Position numbers and translations under genes: made by a program. Source: Peptoniphilus_A genitalis (GTDB lineage Bacteria; Bacillota; Clostridia; Tissierellales; Peptoniphilaceae). From it: a stretch of DNA of 64,000 nt. This document shows, piece after piece, positions 40,332 through 49,091 of the stretch (its first letter is position 1; each line of letters begins with the position of its first letter). Below the pieces are notes generated by a model that saw only the letters and a program-made list of their open reading frames with translations, was not told where the DNA came from and did no database searches. The stretch lies in NCBI RefSeq assembly GCF_949769225.1, contig NZ_CATKPB010000006.1, one strand, 5' to 3'.

Positions 40332-42359
40332 TTAGTCGATATTAAGTGAATCAACAGCATTATCAATTAATTCATCCTTAACAAAGTAAGGAAGTGTAAT
40401 GTGTCCGAATTCATTATCTTCGTTAAATTCTTTTGAAACTTCGATAGCGTGTTCGTTTCTAGCCCAGTTACGTCTAGCAACACCACTCATAACGTCCCAA
40501 GTAAGTGAAAGATCGATGATTTCATCAACCATTTCAGATCCGTCAAGAACTAGACCGAATCCACCGTTAATTGATTTACCAATACCAACTCCACCACCAT
40601 TGTGAAGAGCAACTAGTGACATACCTCTAGCACAGTTTCCTGCGAAACATTGAGTAGCCATGTCAGCCATTACATTAGAGCCATCTTTAATGTTAGATGT
40701 TTCTCTAAATGGTGAGTCTGTACCAGATACGTCGTGGTGGTCACGTCCCATCATAACAGGACCGATTTTTCCTTCTCTAACAAGTTCGTTAAATTTATGA
40801 GCTATTGCAACTCTACCCTTAGCGTCTTGGTAAAGGATTCTAGCTTGAGTACCAACAACTAATTGGTTCTTATCAGCATCTCTAATCCAGATATAGTTAT
40901 CCATATCTTGGTATCTTCTGTCTTTATCAATACATTCCATTGCAGCGTGGTCAGTTGCAATTAAGTCTTCGTGTTTACCACTTAGGCAAACCCATCTAAA
41001 TGGTCCATATCCATAGTCAAATAGAAGTGGTCCCATGATGTCTTCTACATAAGAAGGCCAAATGAATCCGTCTTTGTCGTCTTTACCATTCTTAGAAACT
41101 TCTTTAACTCCAGCATCGTAGATAGCTTTTAAGAAAGAGTTACCGTAGTCGAAGAAGTAAGTTCCCTTTTCAGTAAGTTTCTTAATAACGTCAAAGTGTT
41201 GTCTAAGAGTCTTGTCAGCAAGTTCGTGGAATTTCTTTTTATCAGTTCTTAATAATTCAGTTCTTTCTTCGAAAGTAATTCCTACTGGGCAGTATCCACC
41301 ATCGTAAACGTTGTGGCAAGATGTTTGGTCAGAAAGTAGGTCAATATGAACATTGTTTTCGTCCATATAGTGAAGAAGATCAACGATATTACCGTGGAAG
41401 GCAATAGAAAGAGCTTCTTTCTTTTCAAGAGCGTCTTGAGCAAGTTTAACAGCTTCTTCAGGAGTTTCAGCAAGTTTCTTAATCCAGCCTTGTTCAAGTC
41501 TAGTTTCGATTCTTGAAATATCAACTTCAGCTATGATAGAAACAGCACCAGCGATATCTCCAGCCTTACCTTGAGCACCAGACATTCCACCAAGTCCAGA
41601 TGAAACGAATAATTTACCTGCTAAGTTATCTTCATTTCCAAGACCAAGTTTTAATCTACCAGCATTAAGAATAGTGTTGTAAGTTCCGTGAACAATACCT
41701 TGTGGTCCAATGTACATCCAACCACCAGCAGTCATTTGTCCGTAGTTAGCAACGCCCATTTCTTCAGCAATTTCCCAATCGTCAAGATTGTCATAAAGAC
41801 CAACCATTAGACCGTTAGTGATAATAACTCTTGGAGAATTTTTTCTTGATTTAAATAGTCCAAGTGGGTGACCAGATTCCATTACAAGAGTTTCATCGTC
41901 GTGCATGATTTCAAGATATTGTTTAATTAGATTGTATTGCATCCAATCGTGACAAACTGAACCAGTTTCTCCATAAGTTACAAGTTCATATGGATATAAA
42001 GCAACATCAAAGTCTAAGTTGTTGTCAATCATTACTTGGAAAGCTTTACCAGCTAAACAATTTCCCTTGTATTCATCAATTGGTTTACCGTAAATTCTTC
42101 CTTCTGGTCTGAATCTGTATCCGTAGATTCTTCCTCTAGTAGTAAGTTCTTCTAAAAATTCAGGAATTAATTCTTCATGATATTCTTCTGGGATATATCT
42201 TAGAGCATTTCTAAGAGCAATCTTAGTTTGATCCTTTGAAAGTCTAAATCCTCTATCAGGAGCTCTTCTAATTCCTTGTTCAAAAGATTTTTTTTCTGGA
42301 AGGTTTGAAATTTCTACCTTCATAATCTTTTGAACTTCTGCGTTATGATTATTTATCAC
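40332..42359 (-). CDS. hutU: Urocanate hydratase
   Basis: A 675-residue enzyme of the long Firmicute type, second step of histidine breakdown (urocanate to imidazolonepropionate, NAD+ as cofactor). Motifs: IRRAPDRGFRLSKDQTKIALRNALRYIP near residue 30, SGLGGMSGAQGKAGD (NAD site) near 255, DQTSCHNVYDGGYCP near 345, and GRDHHDVSGTDSPFRETSNIKDGSNVMAD near 535. GTG at 42359 is chosen: GGAGG lies nine bases before it and the resulting N-terminus (INNHNAEVQKIMKVEI) fits the family; an upstream in-frame ATG overlaps that site. It is divergent from hutI. Confidence 0.95.
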   Translation of the reverse strand: MINNHNAEVQKIMKVEISNLPEKKSFEQGIRRAPDRGFRLSKDQTKIALRNALRYIPEEYHEELIPEFLEELTTRGRIYGYRFRPEGRIYGKPIDEYKGNCLAGKAFQVMIDNNLDFDVALYPYELVTYGETGSVCHDWMQYNLIKQYLEIMHDDETLVMESGHPLGLFKSRKNSPRVIITNGLMVGLYDNLDDWEIAEEMGVANYGQMTAGGWMYIGPQGIVHGTYNTILNAGRLKLGLGNEDNLAGKLFVSSGLGGMSGAQGKAGDIAGAVSIIAEVDISRIETRLEQGWIKKLAETPEEAVKLAQDALEKKEALSIAFHGNIVDLLHYMDENNVHIDLLSDQTSCHNVYDGGYCPVGITFEERTELLRTDKKKFHELADKTLRQHFDVIKKLTEKGTYFFDYGNSFLKAIYDAGVKEVSKNGKDDKDGFIWPSYVEDIMGPLLFDYGYGPFRWVCLSGKHEDLIATDHAAMECIDKDRRYQDMDNYIWIRDADKNQLVVGTQARILYQDAKGRVAIAHKFNELVREGKIGPVMMGRDHHDVSGTDSPFRETSNIKDGSNVMADMATQCFAGNCARGMSLVALHNGGGVGIGKSINGGFGLVLDGSEMVDEIIDLSLTWDVMSGVARRNWARNEHAIEVSKEFNEDNEFGHITLPYFVKDELIDNAVDSLNID

Positions 42360-42628
42360 TTTTATCAACCTCCATTTATTAGTCATTATAAAATAAAAAA
42401 ATTGAAAAGTAAATACAAAGGGAAATTAATTTCCCAAATTTTTAAAAATATCTCAAAAAAGTGATTAATTTTCTTAAATTGCCTTGAAAACTCAAGTGTC
42501 AAGGACATAATTCCCTAAAAAACCCAATTAATTTACCGTGATAAATTGAAGAAATGAATCGTTTTCAAATTTTATAGAAAGGAGTTTACAAGGACATGAA
42601 AAATTCTCTTCTATAATATCATCTATAA

Positions 42629-42652
42629 TTGATACAAAAATTGATACAAAAA
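42629..42652 (+). repeat. 12-bp tandem repeat, two copies
   Basis: TTGATACAAAAA occurs twice in a row in the hutU-hutI gap, about 275 bp from either start codon. Function unknown; a regulator site is possible. Confidence 0.7.
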
Positions 42653-42701
42653 ATTATGAACTTGTGAAGGATTGTAGATTGGCAAGGGATTATGAAGTCT
42701 A

Positions 42702-42755
42702 AAATATTTATAAACTTGCAAATAAATATAAACTTGTAAATAAATATAAACTTGT
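42702..42755 (+). repeat. 18-bp tandem repeat, three copies
   Basis: Three units of AAATAAATATAAACTTGT; the last two are identical and the first differs at a few positions. ATAAAGTCAT then occurs three times downstream (42764, 42853, 42871). The whole 738-bp hutU-hutI gap (42360-43097) has no ORF and is very AT-rich; apart from promoters and these repeats I see nothing. Confidence 0.75.
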
Positions 42756-43097
42756 AAATCTTCATAAAGTCATGGTTTAATATTAATCTGTGACTTCTTA
42801 TAGAGTCGCAGATAATTTTAAAGTCGCAAATACCTAGGAGTTAAAGAAGTCTATAAAGTCATAAAGATTTATAAAGTCATTACACTTGATGAGTTCCTAA
42901 GAAATAAAAATTAAAACTTAAAATAGTAAGAAAATATTTTTCTAAAAATATAATATTGAAATTTTTATCTATAAAATAATTAGAAAAAATACAATTATAA
43001 AAGGCCAAAAATATTTTAAAAATCTAAATAAAAATATTTTCATATTTATTGGGTATATAATATGTGTTAAGATATTGACAGAAAAAAGGAGGAATTT

Positions 43098-44363
43098 ATG
43101 AAAGCGGATAAAATATTAGTTAATCTTGAACAGGTTTTCTCACCAAGGGATATTGGTAGACCACTTAGGGGAGAAGAAATGAACCAAGCTGACATCTTAG
43201 AAAATGCTTACATTGCTATTAAGGATGGTAAGATTTTAGAAGTTGGCGAAGGTAATGGCTACGAAAAATTAAAAGATGACAAGACTGAAATAGTTGACCT
43301 TACAGGCAAGACTGCAACTCCAGGTCTTATTGATGCTCACACTCACCTTGTTTATGGTGGAAGTCGTGAAAATGAATTTGCCATGAAGCTTAATGGAATG
43401 GAATATCTTGAAATTCTTGAAGCTGGTGGAGGAATTCTTTCTACACTAAAGGCAACAGATGCAGCAAGCTTTGATGAACTTTATGATAAAACAAGAAACC
43501 TTCTTGAACATATGCTAGTTCATGGTGTAACTTCTGTTGAAGCAAAAAGTGGTTACGGAATCACTCTTGAAACAGAATTAAAGGAACTTGAAGTTCTTAA
43601 AAAATTAAATGAAGATTTCCCAACAGAACTTATCACAACATTTATGGCAGCTCACGTTATTCACGAAAAATATAAGGATAACCCAGACGAGTATGTTGAC
43701 ATCGTAATCGACATGATGCCAGAAGTTGCAAAGAGAAATCTTGCAGAATTCTGTGACGTATTCTGTGAAAAGGGAGTATTTACAGCTGAAGAATCTGAAA
43801 GAATTCTTGAAGCAGCAAAGAAACATGGCTTTAAACTAAGAATCCACTCAGATGAAATAGAAAATGTTGGTGGGGTAGATGTTGCTGCTAAGGTTGGAGC
43901 AGTTTCTGCAGAACACTTAATGGTAGTTGATGATGAGGAAATTGAAACACTTGCAAAGGCAAATGTAATTGGTAACCTTCTTCCAGGAACAACTTTCTCA
44001 CTTATGCTAGACACTTATGCTCCAGCAAGAAAAATGCTTGATAAGGGAATGGCAATTACACTATGTACAGACTCTAACCCAGGATCATGTCCAACAGCAA
44101 ACCTTCAATTCATTATGCAACTTGGTTGCCTAGAAATGAAACTTACACCAATTGAAGTTTATAATGCGGTAACAATTAACGCTGCTTACTCTGTTGACAG
44201 GGCAAAAACTATTGGATCCTTTGACAAGGGCAAGAGAGCAAACATTGCAATCTTTGATGCACACAACATTGATTACACACTTTACTTCTTCGCAACAAAC
44301 CTATGTAAACAAGTTTATATTGATGGAGAATTAGTTGTTGAAGATAGAAAGCTTGTAAAATAA
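43098..44363 (+). CDS. hutI: Imidazolonepropionase
   Basis: A 421-residue metal-dependent amidohydrolase, third step of histidine breakdown (imidazolonepropionate to formiminoglutamate). Metal ligands lie in GLIDAHTHLVYGGSRENEF near residue 75; EAKSGYGITLETELK near 147; the late Asp in CTDSNPGSCPT near 324. AAGGAGGAATTT precedes the ATG. It ends with its own terminator, so it is a single-gene unit facing away from hutU. Confidence 0.96.
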   Translation: MKADKILVNLEQVFSPRDIGRPLRGEEMNQADILENAYIAIKDGKILEVGEGNGYEKLKDDKTEIVDLTGKTATPGLIDAHTHLVYGGSRENEFAMKLNGMEYLEILEAGGGILSTLKATDAASFDELYDKTRNLLEHMLVHGVTSVEAKSGYGITLETELKELEVLKKLNEDFPTELITTFMAAHVIHEKYKDNPDEYVDIVIDMMPEVAKRNLAEFCDVFCEKGVFTAEESERILEAAKKHGFKLRIHSDEIENVGGVDVAAKVGAVSAEHLMVVDDEEIETLAKANVIGNLLPGTTFSLMLDTYAPARKMLDKGMAITLCTDSNPGSCPTANLQFIMQLGCLEMKLTPIEVYNAVTINAAYSVDRAKTIGSFDKGKRANIAIFDAHNIDYTLYFFATNLCKQVYIDGELVVEDRKLVK

Positions 44364-44391
44364 TTAAGCAGGAAAACAATATAGGATTTTA

Positions 44392-44422
44392 AAATAAGGG
44401 AGCTTCGGCTCCTTTATTTTTT
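44392..44422 (+). terminator. Terminator of hutI with a TTCG tetraloop
   Basis: AATAAGGGAGC-TTCG-GCTCCTTTATT followed by Ts: a very stable tetraloop hairpin. Confidence 0.9.
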
Positions 44423-44636
44423 GCACAAAATAATGTTTATTTTTAAAAATAAAAAATACAATAGTTTATATTATAAAACATTATTCTGAAATTTGCATAA
44501 GAGAGAGGAAATAGAAAGATATGAGACCTCATAAAATCAAGTAAAATAGTAAAAGTTGGCAATAATCGCTTTAATAAATTAATAGAATATTTAGACTAAA
44601 GGATTGTATAATTTATCATAATAGAGAATTAGTTTA

Positions 44637-44681
44637 TTGACAAAAGTACAATAATATGAGAAAATAAAGAAAACATTTTCA
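44637..44681 (+). promoter_or_regulatory. Promoter of yuiF with a variant of the hut-type element
   Basis: TTGACA at 44637 is a perfect -35; after 17 bases comes GAAAAT, a weak -10. AAGAAAACATTTTCA (44667-44681) matches 13 of 15 bases of the element found in front of hutH and of the NhaC-type gene, but lies four bases nearer to the -35. The element ends next to the AAAGGAGG ribosome site. The rest of 44423-44694 shows nothing else. Confidence 0.5.
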
Positions 44682-44694
44682 AAGGAGGAATAAT

Positions 44695-46074
44695 ATGTTA
44701 TTATTTAACCCCGTAGTAGTATCGGTACTATTACTCGTAGTTTTATGTATGTTAAAGCTTAACGTACTACTTTCACTTTTAGTAGCAGGTGTTGTTGCAG
44801 GATTAACTGCAGGCATGCCACTATACGTATTTAACCCAGACTCTTGGCAAGCTAATACAGTTGGAAAGCTTCCAGGATTTGGAACTGAAGGCGATGCAAT
44901 TATTGGAACAATCATTGGCGGTATGGGAACAATGGCAGAGACAGCTCTTGCTTATATCCTAATCGGTATGTTCGCATACTCAATTGGTAAATCAGGACTT
45001 ATTACTATACTTGCTAAAAAGATTTCTAAGTTAGTAGGAAACAATAAATTTTATTTAATTTTCCTTATAGCATTTATATCAATCTTTTCACAAAACCTTT
45101 TACCAGTTCACATTTCCTTTATACCTATTCTAATTCCACCTCTACTAGGACTTATGAATAAGTTAAAGATTGACAGACGTGCAGTTGCATCAGCTCTTTG
45201 CTTTGGATTAAAGGCACCTTATATTTCAATTCCAGCAGGATTTGGACTTATTTTCCACAACATTATCGCATCAAACATGACAGATGCAGGTATGCCAACA
45301 ACAGTTGCAGATACTCAAAAAGTAATGTGGATTGGTGGACTTTCAATGTTAATTGGTTTAATCTTTGTAGTATTTGTTCTTTACGGAAAAGACAGAGAAT
45401 ATGATGACGTTGAAATCCCAGGAGTTATTTCTCTTGATCAAGAAGTTCATATGACTGGACAAGCTTGGGGAGCATTAATTTCAGCTCTAGCAATGCTTAT
45501 AGTTCAAATCATTACAACTAACCTTCCATTCTCAGCATTAATTGGAATTATCTTCCTATTAATTACTCGTTCAATTAAATGGAAGGAAATTGATGAAATG
45601 GTTAATGGTGGACTTGACCTAATGGCATTTATCGCATTCGTTATGTTAGTTGCAGGTGGCTATGCTAATGTTCTTAACACTTCAGGTGCAGTAGTTCACC
45701 TAGTTAATGACACAGCAGCTATGATGGAAGGCGCTTCACTTGTAGTATCAGCAATTGTTCTATTAGCAATTGGTCTTGTTATTACAATGGGTATCGGTAC
45801 ATCTTTCGGTACAATCCCAGTAGTTGCAGCAATCTACGTTCCACTAGCTCAACAATTAGGCTTCTCTAAATCAGCTATTATACTTTTAATTGGTATAGCA
45901 GCAGCTCTTGGAGATGCAGGATCACCAGCATCTGACTCAACAATGGGACCTACATCTGGTCTTAACGCTGACGGACAACACGATCACATTATGGATACTT
46001 GCGTACCTACATTTATCGCATTTGACGTATTCCTAGTAATCGGTGGTGTAATCGGATCAGTATTATTATCTTAA
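44695..46074 (+). CDS. yuiF: YuiF-type carrier, putative histidine permease
   Basis: A 459-residue membrane protein with about twelve hydrophobic segments of the Na+/H+-antiporter superfamily (YuiF group). Motifs: IGGMGTMAETALAYILIGMFAYSIGKSG near residue 82, FSQNLLPVHISFIPILIPPLLGLMNKLKIDRRAVASAL near 137, and GDAGSPASDSTMGPTSGLNADGQHDHIMDTCVPTF near 405. YuiF members have been predicted to carry histidine from their regulon context; the position between hutI and other hut-linked genes supports this. AAAGGAGG site. Histidine as substrate is inferred. Confidence 0.82.
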   Translation: MLLFNPVVVSVLLLVVLCMLKLNVLLSLLVAGVVAGLTAGMPLYVFNPDSWQANTVGKLPGFGTEGDAIIGTIIGGMGTMAETALAYILIGMFAYSIGKSGLITILAKKISKLVGNNKFYLIFLIAFISIFSQNLLPVHISFIPILIPPLLGLMNKLKIDRRAVASALCFGLKAPYISIPAGFGLIFHNIIASNMTDAGMPTTVADTQKVMWIGGLSMLIGLIFVVFVLYGKDREYDDVEIPGVISLDQEVHMTGQAWGALISALAMLIVQIITTNLPFSALIGIIFLLITRSIKWKEIDEMVNGGLDLMAFIAFVMLVAGGYANVLNTSGAVVHLVNDTAAMMEGASLVVSAIVLLAIGLVITMGIGTSFGTIPVVAAIYVPLAQQLGFSKSAIILLIGIAAALGDAGSPASDSTMGPTSGLNADGQHDHIMDTCVPTFIAFDVFLVIGGVIGSVLLS

Positions 46075-46107
46075 TAGAATAATTTTAAATTTGACTTTAG
46101 TCATTAA

Positions 46108-46137
46108 AACAGGCACACTTAAGTGCCTGTTTTTTTA
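46108..46137 (+). terminator. Terminator of yuiF
   Basis: CAGGCAC-ACTTAA-GTGCCTG followed by seven Ts. Confidence 0.92.
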
Positions 46138-46460
46138 TCTGTTATTAAATAAGTAATCCTAATTATGCCTTAGTTAAAAAAAATTAAATGAAAACTTTAT
46201 CCTTAAAAAGATTATACAAAACTATAGACAATCCATTAATCAATAAATAAAACATATAATACTTAAAACAGAATTAATAATAATGAAATTTTAAAACTCT
46301 AAAATACAATGATTTAACACTTTTAACTAAGAAGCTGTAAATCTTTGGGAATACTATCTTACATATACAAACACTAAGTGCAGTTTATTAAATTAGCATA
46401 AAAACAAAGAAAGTTATTGTATTAAATAAAATACAATAAAAAAATCTTTATAAATTATTA

Positions 46461-46539
46461 TTGACTTATACTTCTTGCAGGAGTAAGATGAAGCTAGAAA
46501 ACATTTGCAGCGATACAAAAATTTCATATACTGTATCGC
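46461..46539 (+). promoter_or_regulatory. Promoter, hut-type start-site element and leader hairpin of the NhaC-type gene
   Basis: TTGACT (46461) and TAAGAT (46484) are spaced by 17. Five bases later lies TAGAAAACATTTGCA (46495-46509), the same 15 bases at the same distance as before hutH. Directly after it GCGATACA (46510-46517) pairs perfectly with TGTATCGC (46532-46539), forming a hairpin at the 5' end of the mRNA. The rest of 46138-46595 is AT-rich with no ORF I can support. Confidence 0.65.
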
Positions 46540-46595
46540 AGACACACTAAATACTTTATAGCGTGCCTTACAATATGTTTTAAGGAGGTTATTTT

Positions 46596-48131
46596 ATGAA
46601 GAACGACGGTCAAAAAACTGTTAGACTACCAAGTATTGTTGAAGCGTTCTTGCCAATCATTACAATGGTATGTTTGATGGTATATGTTTTCAACTTTTCT
46701 GATGGCGGTTACGACGCAGCTCACATGCCACTAGTAATTGCAATTTGTATTGCATGCATAGTAGGTGGAATTTGTGGACACAGTTTTTCTGACATGTTAG
46801 AAGGTATAATCGAAAGACTTACAGCTACTCTTGAAGCAATTTTAATTCTACTTACAGTAGGTCTATTAATATCATCTTTCATGATATCAGGAACTATTCC
46901 AGCAGTTATTTACTACGGTTTGAAATTACTTACACCACAATTATTCTTACCAGTAGGTTGTATGCTTATCGCAGTCGTATCTCTTGCTTGTGGTTCATCT
47001 TGGACAGCAACAGGTACAATAGGTATTGCCTTTATGACAATAGGTGTTGGTCTTGGAATCAGCCCTGCACTAACAGCAGGTATGGTAATTTCTGGTGCCT
47101 ATGTTGGAGATAAATTCTCTCCACTATCTGATACTACAAACCTTGCATCAGGTGTTTCTGGAACAGGATTATTTGACCACGTAACAGCAATGGTTTCTAC
47201 AACAGGTCCTGTATTTATAATTTCCCTAATCCTTTATACAATTCTTGGATCAAGAATTGATGTTGTAAATTATGATCCATCAATTGCACAAGGTATTGAA
47301 GATTCACTTGCAGCAAACTTTAACCTTAACCCACTAGTACTTTTACCTATAGCAGTTATCGTTGCAGTATGTATCTTAAGAGTTCCTGGACTTCCAGGCG
47401 TTATTATTTCTGTAGTGACTGGTGTATTATTTGCAGTTATCTTCCAAGGCCATCACAATGTAGCGGAAATTTTTAGCGTGCTACACTATGGACCATCTGT
47501 TGAAACTGGAAATGAATTTGTAGATAAGGCTCTTGCAAAAGGTGGTATGGACCATCAAATGTGGACAGTTAACTTAATTTTACTTGCAGTATCCTTTGGT
47601 GGTGCTCTTGAAAAATGTGGTTCTGTTGAAAGAATTTTTGGCAATGTTAAACATAAAATTCACACTGTTGGTGGACTTGTATTCGCAACAATGCTTACAT
47701 CAATCTTCTGTGACGCAGCAATGTGTGACCAATTCCTAGGAATCGGTGTTCCAGCTCCTTTATACGACAACAAGTATGATGAACTTGGTCTTGCAAGAAA
47801 TATGCTTTCAAGAACACTTGAAGATGCTGGTACACTTTGGGCATGTATGTTCCCATGGACTGCCTGTGGTGCTTACCAATCAGGTATACTAGGAATGAAC
47901 CCATTTGTATATTTCCCATTTGCCTTTGTTAACTTACTAAATCCAATCTATGCTTGTTTAACTGCATTCATGGGTAGAAATATCTTCTGGGCTGATGGAT
48001 CTTACACAAATGTATTTGGCAAAACTACTATGAGAAAAGTAGCTAAGGCTCCTGAAGAAGCACACAAATATGCTCTTGCTCAACTTGAAAAATTAAGAGC
48101 AGAAGGTAAGGCTCCAAAGGTTAACGCTTAA
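46596..48131 (+). CDS. NhaC-family antiporter linked to histidine genes
   Basis: A 511-residue membrane protein with about eleven hydrophobic segments. NhaC motifs: SLACGSSWTATGTIGIAFMTIGVGLGISPALTAGMV near residue 128, SGAYVGDKFSPLSDTTNLASGVSGTG near 168, CDAAMCDQFLGIGVPAPLY near 370, and EDAGTLWACMFPWTACGAY near 409. Only distantly like the NhaC at 33154. It shares its promoter element with hutH, so it may exchange an amino acid of histidine breakdown (histidine, urocanate or glutamate) or keep the Na+ gradient. AAGGAGG site. Confidence 0.82.
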   Translation: MKNDGQKTVRLPSIVEAFLPIITMVCLMVYVFNFSDGGYDAAHMPLVIAICIACIVGGICGHSFSDMLEGIIERLTATLEAILILLTVGLLISSFMISGTIPAVIYYGLKLLTPQLFLPVGCMLIAVVSLACGSSWTATGTIGIAFMTIGVGLGISPALTAGMVISGAYVGDKFSPLSDTTNLASGVSGTGLFDHVTAMVSTTGPVFIISLILYTILGSRIDVVNYDPSIAQGIEDSLAANFNLNPLVLLPIAVIVAVCILRVPGLPGVIISVVTGVLFAVIFQGHHNVAEIFSVLHYGPSVETGNEFVDKALAKGGMDHQMWTVNLILLAVSFGGALEKCGSVERIFGNVKHKIHTVGGLVFATMLTSIFCDAAMCDQFLGIGVPAPLYDNKYDELGLARNMLSRTLEDAGTLWACMFPWTACGAYQSGILGMNPFVYFPFAFVNLLNPIYACLTAFMGRNIFWADGSYTNVFGKTTMRKVAKAPEEAHKYALAQLEKLRAEGKAPKVNA

Positions 48132-48195
48132 TTAAACATTAAGTGCTAATAAAAAATTAAAATTTAAAATGTAAATAATAGAAAGAAGTGATTAT

Positions 48196-48705
48196 GTGTC
48201 AGATATAAGATTACCTTGGGATGACGACAGCGAAGCAATTAAATACGTATATGTAAATCCTAGAAATAAATTTTCTGAAAAGTATGCCTACATGATCACT
48301 TCTCTTTTGATTATATTGGGCATATTCACAAAGTATAAGTTGACAGTAGTCCTTGCTCTACTCCTCTTGCTTTCCCTAATTACAAAAAAATATGTGGCAG
48401 CAAGCTCCAAGGGTCTTGAGATGTTCACTGATATGAAAATCACTAAGACTTACAAGCTTTGGGATTGGTCAGAGATTGATGCTATAACTTATGAAAAAGT
48501 GCCTAATCAGAAGGGTAAGATCCTTTTATATTTTACTAAGGGTGATGTCACAAAGAGATTCTTCTTCGACGAAAATGATCAAGATAGGGTCTTTGAAGTG
48601 GCAAAAAGCCATAACAAAAAAATAAAAATTTACGATGCCTATGAATATAAGCAAAATTTAAAGAGATTTAAAGAAAGTATGAAAAAATCTAAAAAAAAGA
48701 AATAG
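48196..48705 (+). CDS. Small membrane protein with a PH-like tail
   Basis: A 169-residue protein. Two hydrophobic segments lie at about residues 30-62; the rest is a soluble beta-rich unit (YKLWDWSEIDAITYEK, KGKILLYFTKGDVTKRFFF) like the PH-type domains of YcxB/YdbT proteins, ending in a lysine tail. No firm family. GTG start with AGAAAGAAG upstream. No terminator separates it from the NhaC-type gene 64 bp before, so it may be in the same transcript. Confidence 0.65.
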   Translation: MSDIRLPWDDDSEAIKYVYVNPRNKFSEKYAYMITSLLIILGIFTKYKLTVVLALLLLLSLITKKYVAASSKGLEMFTDMKITKTYKLWDWSEIDAITYEKVPNQKGKILLYFTKGDVTKRFFFDENDQDRVFEVAKSHNKKIKIYDAYEYKQNLKRFKESMKKSKKKK

Positions 48706-48719
48706 TAAATTAAATTTTT

Positions 48720-48749
48720 GAGAGACTTCAAGTGAGAGGTCTCTTTTTT
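48720..48749 (+). terminator. Intrinsic terminator
   Basis: AGAGACTT pairs with GAGGTCTCT, followed by Ts, 14 bp after the gene end. Confidence 0.8.
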
Positions 48750-48780
48750 CTTGTTTAAAATTATAAAGGAAGATTAGTTA

Positions 48781-48933
48781 TTGAAAATTTGCGAAGTTAT
48801 AGAAAGCTACAGACTCGTAAAAAATTTTAACTCTGCAAAAGGAAGTGACTTCATGGATTTTTATGGCTTTATAAAATGCAAGAACTTAATAAGACTTTAT
48901 AAGCTCCTAGAAGTTGAATTATTTACTCTTTAA
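48781..48933 (+). CDS. Possible small ORF of 50 codons
   Basis: TTG start with AAAGGAAG about nine bases upstream; the product would be MKICEVIESYRLVKNF followed by ~34 polar and hydrophobic residues. No family is recognised and there is no conserved partner, so this may be chance in AT-rich DNA. The rest of the 342-bp gap 48750-49091 shows nothing else. Confidence 0.25.
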   Translation: MKICEVIESYRLVKNFNSAKGSDFMDFYGFIKCKNLIRLYKLLEVELFTL

Positions 48934-49091
48934 TTATAGAATAAACTTTGTTAGTAGACACTTATTTAGAAAGTTAGTCATATGAATTTAAATATAAATT
49001 TATAAAAACAAATTAACTTAAATAGGTTAATATGCTTTTGTTTAAGTTTTATAGAAGATAAGCTCATGGAAATATTTTAAAGGATGATAAA

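Noticed and set aside
42667..42900. Possible CodY or other known operator in the hutU-hutI gap
   Set aside because: AT-rich near-palindromes such as AGAAAATATTTTTCT do not match the CodY box well enough.
46420..46445. TATTGTATT/AATACAATA palindrome followed by As
   Set aside because: Weak AT-only stem in a very AT-rich gap; not convincing as terminator or operator.
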